Of a stretch of 64,000 nt of DNA, positions 8,545-17,459 are shown piece by piece (positions within the stretch are counted from its first letter, which is position 1; every line of letters starts with the position of its first letter). The stretch lies in contig NZ_CP141944.1 in the NCBI RefSeq assembly GCF_035658495.1, positions 372,001 to 436,000 of the forward strand, read 5' to 3'. This DNA comes from Novosphingobium sp. RL4 (lineage in GTDB: Bacteria; Pseudomonadota; Alphaproteobacteria; Sphingomonadales; Sphingomonadaceae). A program made the translations under genes and the position numbers. The notes below the pieces were generated by a model. It saw nothing but the letters and a program-made list of their open reading frames with translations, made no database searches and had not been told where the DNA came from.

Positions 8545-9524
8545 ACGACGATTCCATCGTGCGCATCAGCGTACCCCCCGCCCACAATCCGGTGGCTGCC
8601 GCAGCCGCGCCAAAGCAGAAGCCCAAGGGGTTGGGACGCGGTCTCGGTGCGCTCCTGGGTGAAACGCGCCGTGAAGAGCCGCTTGGCTCTCCGAGCGCGG
8701 ATGGCCGGCCGCCGTTGCCACGGGCAGGGGGCCTTGCCGTGCTGGCCATTGCCGACATCACGCCGCACCCCGATCAGCCGCGCCGCATCTTCGACGAAGA
8801 GGCGCTGGAAGAACTGGCCGCATCGATCGCGCATCGCGGGGTTATCCAGCCCATCATCGTGCGTCCGATGGACAACGGCCGGTACCAGCTCGTCGCAGGC
8901 GAACGCCGCTGGCGTGCCGCCCAGAAGGCGCAGCTTCACGAGATTCCGGCGCTCGTCCGCGAACTGACCGAGCGCGAGGTCATGGCCCTGGCCCTGATCG
9001 AGAACCTTCAGCGAGAGGATCTCAATCCCATCGAAGAAGCGCGGGCGTACAATCGCCTTGCCGAATTCGAGGGTATGACTCAGGCCGAGATCGCCCGCAT
9101 GGTCGACAAGAGCCGCAGTCACGTTGCGAACTTCCAGCGCCTGCTTGCGTTGCCGGACGGTGTCATCTCGATGGTCGAGAAAGGCAATCTGTCGATGGGC
9201 CATGCCCGCGCGCTGATCGGCTGCGACGATGCTGAAGAGATCGCCGAATCGGCCATCGCCAAGCAGATGTCCGTGCGCGAGATCGAGAAGCTGGTGCGGA
9301 AGAAGGCACGCGGAGATGTTGCGCCGCGTCGTGCACGCGCCGCGCGCAGCTCACATGACGACGCGGATATCGCGGCCGTTCAGGGGCATCTTGAGGAGTT
9401 CCTGGGGCTGCCGGTGAAGATCAATGCCGATGCCGATCCGAAGTCCGGTACGGTGACGATTCGCTACGCCACGCTGGATCAGCTCGATCTCATCTGCCAG
9501 CGCCTCACCGGCGGCGCTATCTGA
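8541..9524 (+). CDS. parB: chromosome partitioning protein ParB
   Basis: 327 aa. The N-terminal ParA-interacting motif GRGLGALLGE is at about 32-41. The CTP-binding/hydrolysis motif GERRWRA is at 120-126 and ENLQRED at 154-160. A helix-turn-helix (about 178-200, MTQAEIARMVDKSRSHVANFQR) is followed by a basic linker and C-terminal dimerisation domain. It loads at parS as a CTP-dependent sliding clamp. Seven matching parS-like sites are in this window, four within 4 kb. Ends before a strong terminator. Confidence 0.97.
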   Translation: MNDDSIVRISVPPAHNPVAAAAAPKQKPKGLGRGLGALLGETRREEPLGSPSADGRPPLPRAGGLAVLAIADITPHPDQPRRIFDEEALEELAASIAHRGVIQPIIVRPMDNGRYQLVAGERRWRAAQKAQLHEIPALVRELTEREVMALALIENLQREDLNPIEEARAYNRLAEFEGMTQAEIARMVDKSRSHVANFQRLLALPDGVISMVEKGNLSMGHARALIGCDDAEEIAESAIAKQMSVREIEKLVRKKARGDVAPRRARAARSSHDDADIAAVQGHLEEFLGLPVKINADADPKSGTVTIRYATLDQLDLICQRLTGGAI

Positions 9525-9558
9525 GCGACGCGGTCGCTTCAGGCATGAACGTATCAAG

Positions 9559-9596
9559 GCGCTGTGCGGGGTAGGCCCGCACAGCGCTTTTCTCTT
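9559..9596 (+). terminator. intrinsic terminator after parB
   Basis: 12-bp perfect stem GCGCTGTGCGGG / CCCGCACAGCGC with a 5-nt loop, then TTTTCTCTT. Ends the mnmE-parB transcript. The T-run overlaps the stop codon of the convergent gene. Confidence 0.9.
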
Positions 9597-10257
9597 AACT
9601 CGTCGGCGTGATCTTCACCCGCTTGTCAGGCACTGCTTTGGCGCGGCGGGGGATCGTGCGACGAGCAGGACGCACGGGGACGTCCTCGTAGACGTATTCG
9701 ACGGTTTCGGTGCATTGCGGATGCGCGACGGGAACCATCGCGACCGGTTGGCTCATGCAGCATCCCTGCGCGGCGTAGCCATAGGTGGGTGCATTCGCGG
9801 GATAGGCATAGCCGGCACCGTAGCCGGCATAGGTGCCCGCGCTCTGTGTATAGCGCGCGTAGTAATCGTCGAGATAGGCTTCGCATTCGTCGCGGGCACG
9901 GGCGCGATCTTCCGACTTGTCGATCGCGGCACCGGCCACGGCCCCCATTGCGGCTCCGGCGATCGTTCCCACAGTGCGATTGCCCCGCCCGGCGATGCGA
10001 TTACCGGCCAATCCGCCGATGGCGCCGCCAATAAGTGCGCCGCCAACACCCGAATCGCGCGATCCCACGCGCTGGCGGCAATCCGCGAGCCAGGCGTCCC
10101 GTGCCGCCGGGTCGAAGCCCGGCTGCGCTTGCGCGCTGCCATAAGGTGCGGGCACCGGGACATAGCGGGGAAGATCCTGGGATGCATCGCGCGCGGAGAC
10201 GGGCGAGGCAAGCAGGCTGAGCGCCGCGATGGTGGCGGCGCAGAAAGTGTTACGCAT
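9595..10257 (-). CDS. glycine zipper 2TM domain protein, exported
   Basis: 220 aa from the ATG at 10257, which has an AAGGG ribosome site; a GTG nine bases earlier is less likely. The N-terminal signal peptide is cleaved after about SPVSA. The middle contains a glycine-zipper segment (GGALIGGAIGGLAGNRIAG, then GTIAGAAMGAVAGAA), as in outer-membrane or periplasmic YMGG/Rick_17kDa-like proteins. A Tyr/Ala/Pro-rich region and a basic C-terminal tail (RPARRTIPRRAK) follow. Likely an envelope protein of unknown role. Its upstream region carries a TTAA-N7-TTTA element that might be a CtrA site. Confidence 0.8.
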   Translation of the reverse strand: MRNTFCAATIAALSLLASPVSARDASQDLPRYVPVPAPYGSAQAQPGFDPAARDAWLADCRQRVGSRDSGVGGALIGGAIGGLAGNRIAGRGNRTVGTIAGAAMGAVAGAAIDKSEDRARARDECEAYLDDYYARYTQSAGTYAGYGAGYAYPANAPTYGYAAQGCCMSQPVAMVPVAHPQCTETVEYVYEDVPVRPARRTIPRRAKAVPDKRVKITPTS

Positions 10258-10351
10258 CGGATGCACCCTTTCGCGAACGACGGAGGATCAAAGTCCATTC
10301 GTTAACGCAAAATTTAGCATCGCGATGCGTGAAAAACCAAGTATCGGTCTT

Positions 10352-10374
10352 CCCTGTCCCGTTTCGGGGCAGGG
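10352..10374 (-). terminator. weak terminator-like hairpin
   Basis: CCCTGTCCCG / CGGGGCAGGG stem with one G.T wobble and a TTT loop, just after the fRMsr stop. On the minus strand the T-run (GGTTTTTC) follows only about 15 nt later, so termination is uncertain. Confidence 0.4.
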
Positions 10375-10380
10375 CGATGT

Positions 10381-10863
10381 TCAGATGGCGTTGGCGACGA
10401 TCCCGGCGAGTGTCTGCATCCCCGCCGCATCGGCTTCATCGAAGCGGCCGGCGGTCGGGCTGTCCAGATCGATAACCGCGATCACGCGTCCTTCGCGGAT
10501 CACCGGCACCACGAGTTCGGAGCGGCTGTCGGCGTCGCAGGCGATGTGGCCGGGGAAGGCGTGGACGTCCGGCACGACCTGAGTCTCGCCGCTTGCGGCA
10601 GCTGCGCCGCAGACGCCTTGGCCAAACGGAATGCGAATGCAGGCGGGCTTGCCCACGAAAGGCCCAAGAACCAGTTCGTCCTGCAGGTTGCGATAGAATC
10701 CGGCCCAATTGAGATCGGGCACAAACTGCCAGATCAGCGCGGCGAGGTTCGCCATGTTGGCGATGCCGTCAGGCTCGCCTTCGACAAGCGCGCGGGCGGC
10801 GGCGGCGAGATCGGCGTAGAGTTCGGGCTTGGGCTGGTCGCCCCGGGGAGCAAAGTCGTACAT
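10381..10863 (-). CDS. msrC: GAF-domain free methionine-(R)-sulfoxide reductase
   Basis: 160 aa, a single GAF domain. The three catalytic/resolving cysteines are at 75, 85 and 109, with spacing 10 and 24 identical to the cysteines 84, 94 and 118 of the E. coli enzyme. The segment NWAGFY and the SRSELVVPV strand are typical. It reduces free L-methionine-(R)-sulfoxide in the cytosol with thioredoxin, protecting against oxidation. It is divergent from the sorbosone dehydrogenase gene across a 61-bp gap. Confidence 0.92.
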   Translation of the reverse strand: MYDFAPRGDQPKPELYADLAAAARALVEGEPDGIANMANLAALIWQFVPDLNWAGFYRNLQDELVLGPFVGKPACIRIPFGQGVCGAAAASGETQVVPDVHAFPGHIACDADSRSELVVPVIREGRVIAVIDLDSPTAGRFDEADAAGMQTLAGIVANAI

Positions 10864-10924
10864 GACGCATCCGTTACTCCAAGTCCTTGTTGCCGCCTAG
10901 GCGCCACCGGCTTATTTCAGCTTC

Positions 10925-12412
10925 ATGCGCTCGATCCTCACGAAAGTCGCCCTAGCCCTCGTTGTCGTCATCCTCGCCATTGTCGGGGTGATCGCCTGGG
11001 CCCAGTACTCCAACACGTCCGACCTGCCGTTCAGTGACACGGTGGGTAAGGACCCCAAGCTGGTAGAGCCTGACCCGCAATGGATTCCCAGCGTCAAGCT
11101 GGTCGAAACCGTGGGCTGGGCTGCCAATGAGGCACCCAAGGCAGGGCAGGGCCTGGCCGTGGCACGCTTCGCCGAAGGGCTCGATCACCCCCGCACCATG
11201 CTGACTCTGCCCAATGGCGACGTGCTGGTCACGGAAACCAATGCGCCTGCCGGCAACAAGCCCAAGGGGCTGACCGGCATGGTGATGGGCTGGATGTTCA
11301 ACAAGGTCGGCGCCGGTGAGGCTTCGCCCGACAAGATCGTCCTGCTGCGCGATGCCGATGGCGACGGGAAGGCGGAGCAGCGCTTCGACTTCCGCAGCCA
11401 GGACATGCATTCGCCTTCCGGGATGGCCTATCAGAACGGCCGGCTCTACATCGCCAATCACGACCAGGTTCTTGAATTCGCCTTCCAGCCCGGCGCCACC
11501 AGGCTCGACGGAAAGCCCCTTCGCAAGCTGATGGACCTGCCTGCGGGCGGCAACCACTGGATGCGCAACCTGCTTCTGAGCCAGGACGGCAAGCAGCTCT
11601 ATGTCACCGTCGGTTCTGCAACCAATATCGCCGATGACGGCATGGAAGCCGAAACCGGGCGCGCCGCAATCTGGGAGATCGATATCGATACCGGCCGTCG
11701 GCGCCAGTTCGCGGCCGGGATGCGCAATCCCAATGGACTGGGCTGGAACCCTTCGACGGGAGAGATGTGGGCCACGGTGCAGGAGCGCGACATGCTCGGC
11801 CCGGATCTCGTGCCTGACTATTTCACCAATGTCCCGGTGGGCGCGCAGTATGGTTGGCCCTGGGTCTACTGGAAGACGACGTTCGATGAGCGTGTCCAGT
11901 GGCCGATGCAGACCTACATGCTCGAATATACCCGCAAGCCCGAATATGCGATGGGCGCTCATGCCAGCGTGCTCGGCATGGTCTTTGCCAATGGCGGCAA
12001 CCTCATGGGCACCAGGTTCGCGAACGGGGCCTTCATCGCTCGCCACGGTTCCTGGAATCGCCGCCCTGCCGTGGGCTACGACGTGGTCTTCGTGCCGTTC
12101 GACGCCAACGGCAACCCGCAGGACGTGAAGCCGGTTCCGGTGCTTACCGGCTTCCTCAAGGACGATTCGCATACGCATGGTCGCCCGACCTGGCTGGCAT
12201 GGGACAAGACCGGCAGCCTGCTCGTGAGCGACGATACGGCAGGCACGATCTGGCGCGTGCAGTCGCCCGGTGCAAAGCCCTCCGAAGCGATCAAGCTTGT
12301 GGAGACCGAGCACCTCAAGCCGCTGGAGGAAATCAAGGACCCCACGGTTCCGGGCGCCGTCGGCGGGCTGGAAGCGGGGTTCAAGAAGGAGCCCGACAAG
12401 CTGCTGCCCTGA
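10925..12412 (+). CDS. PQQ-dependent sugar dehydrogenase, L-sorbosone dehydrogenase-like
   Basis: 495 aa. It starts with an uncleaved-looking signal anchor (about residues 5-27, KVALALVVVILAIVGVIAWA), so the beta-propeller domain lies in the periplasm. Motifs typical of the SGNH-free sorbosone/glucose dehydrogenase propeller include LDHPRTMLTLPNGDVLVTET, GMRNPNGLGWNP, and HGSWNRRPAVGYDV near the C terminus. It would oxidise an aldose or sorbosone using PQQ and pass electrons to the respiratory chain. The PQQ dependence and substrate are inferred from family. Followed by a terminator. Confidence 0.85.
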   Translation: MRSILTKVALALVVVILAIVGVIAWAQYSNTSDLPFSDTVGKDPKLVEPDPQWIPSVKLVETVGWAANEAPKAGQGLAVARFAEGLDHPRTMLTLPNGDVLVTETNAPAGNKPKGLTGMVMGWMFNKVGAGEASPDKIVLLRDADGDGKAEQRFDFRSQDMHSPSGMAYQNGRLYIANHDQVLEFAFQPGATRLDGKPLRKLMDLPAGGNHWMRNLLLSQDGKQLYVTVGSATNIADDGMEAETGRAAIWEIDIDTGRRRQFAAGMRNPNGLGWNPSTGEMWATVQERDMLGPDLVPDYFTNVPVGAQYGWPWVYWKTTFDERVQWPMQTYMLEYTRKPEYAMGAHASVLGMVFANGGNLMGTRFANGAFIARHGSWNRRPAVGYDVVFVPFDANGNPQDVKPVPVLTGFLKDDSHTHGRPTWLAWDKTGSLLVSDDTAGTIWRVQSPGAKPSEAIKLVETEHLKPLEEIKDPTVPGAVGGLEAGFKKEPDKLLP

Positions 12413-12436
12413 CCGGGCCTCGAGATCGCGAACAAG

Positions 12437-12463
12437 AAAAGGGGGCCGAAAGGCCCCCTTTTT
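12437..12463. terminator. bidirectional intrinsic terminator
   Basis: 11-bp stem AAAAGGGGGCC / GGCCCCCTTTT with a GAAA tetraloop and T-run on both strands. Lies between the convergent sorbosone dehydrogenase and DUF815 genes. Confidence 0.9.
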
Positions 12464-12512
12464 GCAAGAATGAATAGAGGAGAGAAAGCGGGCGCTTCGG
12501 CGAAGCGCTCCG

Positions 12513-13340
12513 TCAGATCACCTTTCCGGCACGGCCGGCCACTTCCGTAACATACTGCCAGGCCACGCGGCCCGAACGAGCGCCCCGGCGGCGCGACCAT
12601 TCCAGCGCGTCATGCTCGTCGAAAGCCAGGCCGAACTGGCGGGTATAGCCTTCGATGATCGCGAGGTAGGAAGGCTGGTCGCAATTGTGGAAGCCGATGG
12701 AGAGTCCGAACCGATCGGCAAGGGCAAGCCGGTCGTCCACCACATCGCGGGTGTTGATCGGATCGTCCTGCTCGGACATCGAGCGGGAGACGATGGCCCG
12801 GCGGTTGGCCGTAACGGCAAGGCGCACGTTGTTCGGCCGAGCCTCGACGCCACCCTCCAGCCACGAACGCAGCAGGCGCGGTCCAGCGCCGTCGTTCTCC
12901 TCGAATCCGAGATCGTCGATGAAGACGAGGAACTGGCGATCCACCTTGCCAAGCAGGGCGAAGAGGGTGGTCACGCCGTGAAGGGCCTCCTGCGCCACTT
13001 GCACCAGCGCGATGCGGCCCGGATGGGCGGCCTGGGCCGCCCGGATCGACGCGCGCATCACAGCGGACTTGCCCATCCCGCGCGAGCCCCAGAGCAACAT
13101 GTCGTGAGCGGCATAGCCGGCGGCCAGACGCTCGACATTGCCGACCACGCGTTCTTTCTGGGAATCGATGCCGCGCAGCAGGTCCAGCGGCGGCGCGAGA
13201 AGTTCGGCCACGCCGCGGGCTTCGGCCCCGGTCCAGACGTAGGCGGGATGGGCGAGCCAATCCACTGGCGCGGCAGGGGGCGGCGCCAGACGTTCGAGGG
13301 CCTGGGCGATGCGGCTGAGAACTTCGATCTGGTCGGTCAT
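12513..13340 (-). CDS. DUF815 family AAA-type ATPase
   Basis: 275 aa. Walker A GSRGMGKS is at about 85-92, Walker B is FVFIDDLGFE, and an arginine-rich C terminus (WSRRRGARSGRVAWQ) follows, as in the DUF815 group of AAA ATPases. Soluble; no membrane segment. The biochemical role of the family is not established. Its start overlaps the stop of the upstream acyl-CoA dehydrogenase by 4 nt (ATGA), so the two are probably co-translated. No obvious functional link between them is known to me. Confidence 0.85.
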   Translation of the reverse strand: MTDQIEVLSRIAQALERLAPPPAAPVDWLAHPAYVWTGAEARGVAELLAPPLDLLRGIDSQKERVVGNVERLAAGYAAHDMLLWGSRGMGKSAVMRASIRAAQAAHPGRIALVQVAQEALHGVTTLFALLGKVDRQFLVFIDDLGFEENDGAGPRLLRSWLEGGVEARPNNVRLAVTANRRAIVSRSMSEQDDPINTRDVVDDRLALADRFGLSIGFHNCDQPSYLAIIEGYTRQFGLAFDEHDALEWSRRRGARSGRVAWQYVTEVAGRAGKVI

Positions 13341-15085
13341 GCTGTCAATTCTTCGCTCGTCAGTTCGTAGAGAAGGCTCGCACCCTTCTGGGCCTGGGCG
13401 AGGTCACCCATGGCTTCGGGCACCAGATGCTCGATAAAGTACCGGGCGACCACCTTTTTCCGCTTTGCGAAAGCAAGGGGTACGTCTGCGGAGGGGAGGG
13501 CATCGGCCTGTCGGCGAAGCTGCCATCCTGCAACGGCAATGGCGCAGGCGTTGAGGAAAGGGACGCTGGCGGCCAGTCGATCGTCCAGGCTACCGGGATC
13601 GATCAGGTGTTCGGCAGTCTGGCGGCAAGACTCGGCGAGTTCCTGCAGTGCCAGCACGCCGTGATCGGTGGCATAGGCGTGGATGTCGTCCATCAGCGCG
13701 AAGAACACGCCGCCGCGCTCCATGCCGAGCTTGCGGGTAACCAGATCGGCGGCCTGAATGCCGTTGGTACCTTCATAGATCGGGGCGATGCGGGCATCGC
13801 GGTAATGCTGGGCGGCGCCGGTCTCCTCGATGAAGCCCATGCCGCCATGGACCTGTATGCCGATCCCGGCCACTTCGACCCCCATATCGGTGCACCACGC
13901 CTTCACCAGCGGCACCAGCAATTCGGCACGCAGGCGCGCTTGATCACTGCCGAGGCTTGCCTTGTCGAGCTGGCCGGTTGCGTAATAGAGCAGGGCGCGG
14001 CCGCCTTCGGTGAGCGCGCGCATGCGCAGGAGCATCCGGCGCACGTCGGGGTGCTCGGCAATGGGAACCGGGGTCTTGTCTGCCGAACCGGCGCGGGCTG
14101 ACTGCACCCGTTCACCGGCATAGGCCATGGCCTGCTGCATGGCGCGTTCGGCGATCTCGACGCCTTGCGCGCCGACATTGATGCGGGCGTTGTTCATCAT
14201 CGTGAACATGCAGCGCAGGCCTTCGTTCTCCGCACCGATGAGTTCGCCGATGCATTCGCCATTGTCGCCATAGCTCATGACGCAAGTGGGCGATGCATGG
14301 ATGCCCAGCTTGTGTTCGAGACTCACGACCTTGAGATCGTTGCGGGCGCCAAGAGCGCCGTCATGTTCCACGTGGAACTTCGGGACGATGAAGAGCGATA
14401 TTCCGCGCGAGCCGGCCGGGGCGCCGGGGGTGCGGGCAAGAACGAGATGGACGATGTTTTCGGCCAGTTCGTGTTCGCCCCAGGTGATGAAGATCTTCTG
14501 GCCGACGATGCGGTACTTCCCGGCGTGGGGGCCATCGTCGATCGGCGTGGCGGTGGTGCGCAGTGCGCCGACATCGGAACCCGCCTGCGGTTCCGTGAGA
14601 TTCATCGTGCCCGACCACTCGCCGCTGACGACGCGCGGCAGATAGAGCCGCTGCTGCTCTTCGCTGCCATGGTGAATCAGCGCTTCGATCGCGCCTACCG
14701 TGAGCATCGGCAGCAGCGAGAAGCCCATGTTGGCGCTGCCGAGGCATTCCAGCGCTGCAACCGCAAGCGAGAGGGGGAGGCCCTGTCCGCCGAACTCTTC
14801 GGGCGCCGAAACCGCATTCCAGCCAGCATCCACGAAATCGCGATAGGCCTGCATGAAGCCTTCAGGCAGCACGACCTTGCCTTCGACGATCCGAGCGCCC
14901 TCCGTATCGCCCTTGCGGTTGAGCGGAGCCCATTCGCCTGCCGCGAAGGCGCCGGCGCCTTCCACCACGGCCTGCACGACGTCGGGGCTGGCATCGGCGA
15001 AGCGTTCGGCGGCGGCAAGCTCCTCCATTCCGGCATTGACGCGCAGCGCCAGGATCTGGTCGGTGCTGGGGGGCGTGTAGGTCAT
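13337..15085 (-). CDS. acyl-CoA dehydrogenase (large, C-terminally extended type)
   Basis: 582 aa from the ATG at 15085. Other in-frame ATGs at 15097 and 15160 are possible but do not fit the family start. FAD-dependent acyl-CoA oxidation: the segment MNLTEPQAGSDVGALRT matches the FAD/substrate signature, and GGMGFIEETGAAQHYRDARI and IYEGTNGIQAADLV match the C-terminal signatures. The length and C-terminal extension fit the FadE-like group with ACAD_C. Codons 236-241 are a parS-like site read KFHVEH where relatives typically have KFLVN-type residues. Divergent from tsaC over 64 bp. Confidence 0.93.
   Translation of the reverse strand: MTYTPPSTDQILALRVNAGMEELAAAERFADASPDVVQAVVEGAGAFAAGEWAPLNRKGDTEGARIVEGKVVLPEGFMQAYRDFVDAGWNAVSAPEEFGGQGLPLSLAVAALECLGSANMGFSLLPMLTVGAIEALIHHGSEEQQRLYLPRVVSGEWSGTMNLTEPQAGSDVGALRTTATPIDDGPHAGKYRIVGQKIFITWGEHELAENIVHLVLARTPGAPAGSRGISLFIVPKFHVEHDGALGARNDLKVVSLEHKLGIHASPTCVMSYGDNGECIGELIGAENEGLRCMFTMMNNARINVGAQGVEIAERAMQQAMAYAGERVQSARAGSADKTPVPIAEHPDVRRMLLRMRALTEGGRALLYYATGQLDKASLGSDQARLRAELLVPLVKAWCTDMGVEVAGIGIQVHGGMGFIEETGAAQHYRDARIAPIYEGTNGIQAADLVTRKLGMERGGVFFALMDDIHAYATDHGVLALQELAESCRQTAEHLIDPGSLDDRLAASVPFLNACAIAVAGWQLRRQADALPSADVPLAFAKRKKVVARYFIEHLVPEAMGDLAQAQKGASLLYELTSEELTA
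14364..14379. other. parS-like centromere site 5 (inside acyl-CoA dehydrogenase)
   Basis: TGTTCCACGTGGAACT, 15 of 16 bases of the perfect palindrome. About 4.8 kb beyond parB. On the coding (minus) strand it gives codons for FHVE after Lys236. Confidence 0.85.
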
Positions 15086-15149
15086 CTGGTCAATCATCCT
15101 CTGCGCGGTTTTTCTTGGCTTTCCGGGTCGTGCGCTATAGCGGCGAACT

Positions 15150-16097
15150 ATGGAGCGCAACCTCGGACCCGAACTGCTGGCGGCAGATCAAGCTGGTGTA
15201 GAGCGTGCCGCGCATCTGCTGCGCGAAGGCAGGCTGGTGGCAGTGCCGACGGAGACTGTCTACGGGCTCACCGCGCGCGCGGACCGGGATGAATCGGTGG
15301 CAGCGATCTACCGCGCCAAGGGCCGTCCCAGTTTCAATCCCCTGATCGTGCACATCGCCGACCTTGCATCGGCGCAGGCGCTTGCGGATTTCGACGAGCG
15401 GGCGCTGCGCCTGGCGCGGGCGTTCTGGCCGGGTGCGCTGACCATGGTACTGCCGCTGCGTGAAGGCGCGCCGGTTGCGGCCGCAGTCACCGCGGGCTTG
15501 CCGACCGTTGCCTTGCGCTGTCCGGCCCACCCGGTGATGCGGGCGGTGATCGCGGAATCGGGCCTGGCGCTTGCCGGCCCGTCGGCGAACCGGAGCGGCG
15601 GGGTGAGTCCGACATGTGCGGAGCATGTGGTGGCCTCGCTTGGCGGAAATGTCGACGCGGTTGTCGATGGCGGTGCCTGCGAAGCGGGCGTGGAATCCAC
15701 GATCGTGGCGCTGCGCGAAGAGGGGCGTTGGCAAGTGCTTCGGCCGGGACCGATTCCCGAAGCGCATATCCGCGAGATTCTGGGTGTCGATAGCGACGCC
15801 GTGACGTCACAGGCCATCGAGGCTCCGGGACAGCTCGCGAGCCACTATGCCCCGGGCAAGCCGGTCAGGCTGAATGCCGATATGGCGGAGCAGGACGAAT
15901 TCCATATCGGCTTCGGCAAAGTGGCGGGGGATGTAAGCCTGTCGCCTTCGGGAGACCTCATCGAAGCGGCTTCGCGGCTCTATGCGCTCCTGCATGAAGG
16001 TGCGGCGGCGGATCAGCCCCGCATCGCGGTGGCGCCGATTCCCGGTGAGGGTGTCGGGGCAGCAATCAATGACAGGTTGAGCCGGGCAGCCGCCTGA
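15150..16097 (+). CDS. tsaC: L-threonylcarbamoyladenylate synthase (Sua5/YwlC type)
   Basis: 315 aa, the long form with a C-terminal Sua5 domain. It makes threonylcarbamoyl-AMP from threonine, bicarbonate and ATP for the universal t6A37 tRNA modification. Visible are PTETVYGL (33-40), KGRPSFNPLI and GPSANRSGGVSPT, all characteristic of the YrdC domain. A linker (GQLASHYAPGKPVRL) leads to the Sua5 domain. Convergent with the small lipoprotein gene, 6 bp between stops. Confidence 0.95.
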   Translation: MERNLGPELLAADQAGVERAAHLLREGRLVAVPTETVYGLTARADRDESVAAIYRAKGRPSFNPLIVHIADLASAQALADFDERALRLARAFWPGALTMVLPLREGAPVAAAVTAGLPTVALRCPAHPVMRAVIAESGLALAGPSANRSGGVSPTCAEHVVASLGGNVDAVVDGGACEAGVESTIVALREEGRWQVLRPGPIPEAHIREILGVDSDAVTSQAIEAPGQLASHYAPGKPVRLNADMAEQDEFHIGFGKVAGDVSLSPSGDLIEAASRLYALLHEGAAADQPRIAVAPIPGEGVGAAINDRLSRAAA

Positions 16098-16103
16098 TCG
16101 GGC

Positions 16104-16430
16104 TCAGCGCCTCTGCTGTACCGCGCCAGGCATGAGGTACTGCATTTCGGCATAGTCATCGCGGGCCTTGTTGCAGGCCTGGCGGTCTCCCCGATCGCAC
16201 TGGCGCAAGTGCTTCTGGTACTGCCGCTGCATCTTCCCCAGCTTCTCCTCCTGCTCCCGCATCCGGCGGCCGCGTTTCTCATCCGCTTCCGACTGGCTCG
16301 TTGTCACGGCGTCGACCGCCGAGCCTGCAACGCGGACGGGGGCGGTCACGATCTTGCCTGCGGTGCTGAGGCAACCGGACAGCAAGAGGGCGGCGGCGGG
16401 AGCCAGAAAGGGCAGGGCGCGTGGGTTCAT
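16104..16430 (-). CDS. small predicted lipoprotein
   Basis: 108 aa from the ATG at 16430. The N terminus is a short signal peptide ending in the lipobox LLSGC, with Cys20 as the lipidation site. The mature part is highly charged and helical (QEEKLGKMQRQYQKHLRQ), with two further cysteines in CDRGDRQACNKARDDY. It probably sits on the inner leaflet of the outer membrane. No family recognised; function unknown. Confidence 0.75.
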   Translation of the reverse strand: MNPRALPFLAPAAALLLSGCLSTAGKIVTAPVRVAGSAVDAVTTSQSEADEKRGRRMREQEEKLGKMQRQYQKHLRQCDRGDRQACNKARDDYAEMQYLMPGAVQQRR

Positions 16431-16523
16431 CGCGGACAGGCTCTCATGACAAGACTGTCGCGGCAATGAACATCGATATCTCCATCATTGCGGGCAGGCC
16501 GTCATGCCGACAAAGCGCAAACG

Positions 16524-16558
16524 AAAGGGGCCGCTTCCGGGAAGGAAGCGGCCCCTTT
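16524..16558 (-). terminator. intrinsic terminator after carD
   Basis: 15-bp perfect stem AAAGGGGCCGCTTCC / GGAAGCGGCCCCTTT with a 5-nt loop, 24 bp past the carD stop. On the minus strand it ends in CCCCTTTCGTTT. Confidence 0.85.
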
Positions 16559-16582
16559 GCGTGCGAGTAGCCCTGCGTCTGT

Positions 16583-17116
16583 TCAGACTGCTTCAGCGCT
16601 CTCGTAGTACTTCGGCGCATACTCGTTGAGGATCGCGAGGATCTTCTTCAGAGCTGCCGGTTCATCGGTCTTTTCCATGGCCGCGAGTTCGCGGGCCAGA
16701 CGCGACGAAGCCGCTTCGAAGATCTGACGTTCGGAATAGCTCTGTTCCGGCTGATCGTCGGCACGGAACAGGTCGCGGGTCACTTCGGCGATCGAAACGA
16801 GATCGCCCGAGTTGATCTTGGCTTCATACTCCTGGGCGCGGCGCGACCACATGGTGCGCTTTACCTTGGGCTTGCCCTTGAGCGTGTCGAGAGCTTCGCG
16901 CAGGGTCTTGTCCGACGACAGCTTGCGCATGCCGATCGATTCGACCTTGTTCACAGGAACGCGCAGGGTCATGCGCTCTTTTTCGAAACGCAGCACGTAG
17001 AGGTCGAGCTGCATCCCGGCAATTTCCTGCTTCTGCAACTCGATCACACGGCCTACGCCGTGCTTGGGATAAACGACGTAATCTCCAACATCGAAGGCAT
17101 CGGCCCTGGTTGCCAT
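16583..17116 (-). CDS. carD: CarD family transcriptional regulator
   Basis: 177 aa from the ATG at 17116 with an AAAGGA ribosome site; the longer open frame upstream has no support. The N-terminal RNA polymerase-interaction domain (FDVGDYVVYPKHGVGRV, about 8-65) is typical of CarD/TRCF. A helical C-terminal domain contacts promoter DNA. In alphaproteobacteria CarD stabilises open complexes at rRNA and other promoters and is tied to the stringent response. It has a long leader: a perfect TATAAT (minus strand) lies at 17307-17312, about 190 bp upstream. Confidence 0.94.
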   Translation of the reverse strand: MATRADAFDVGDYVVYPKHGVGRVIELQKQEIAGMQLDLYVLRFEKERMTLRVPVNKVESIGMRKLSSDKTLREALDTLKGKPKVKRTMWSRRAQEYEAKINSGDLVSIAEVTRDLFRADDQPEQSYSERQIFEAASSRLARELAAMEKTDEPAALKKILAILNEYAPKYYESAEAV

Positions 17117-17459
17117 GTATCGTCCTTTCACCTGCAGAGGTTCGTTGCCATACCTACGGTGAGAGAAACCCGGGTGGATGCGACTGTGAAAACGCAAAAG
17201 CGCCTTCGCCGCCCGGTCAGATTACTCTCCCAGCCGTTTGCTTTTCGAACCCTGCCTCGCAATGAAAATGCCTGCCAAACGGGCAGAAGGCCCGGGCAGT
17301 TGGGGTATTATATAGCATCGATGTGATAAAATTACCAGAGGCGAGCTAACGGTTAGCCGTTGCCCGCCCCAGGGTGTGCCGATGCGGGTCAGGAGGGCCC
17401 GCCAAGTGCCTAATACGCTAGGGAAACCGGTTCCCTGGCGCAAGGTTCCGTGTCGAAGA
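17117..17459 (-). promoter_or_regulatory. 343-bp intergenic region upstream of carD
   Basis: No gene is visible. It holds a perfect -10 hexamer TATAAT on the minus strand (17307-17312) without a convincing -35. It also holds a perfect odd palindrome GCTAAC-G-GTTAGC at 17345-17357, about 33-45 bp upstream of that -10, a place where an activator might bind. The run around 17310-17335 is notably AT-rich for this chromosome. Promoter assignment is inference. Confidence 0.45.
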
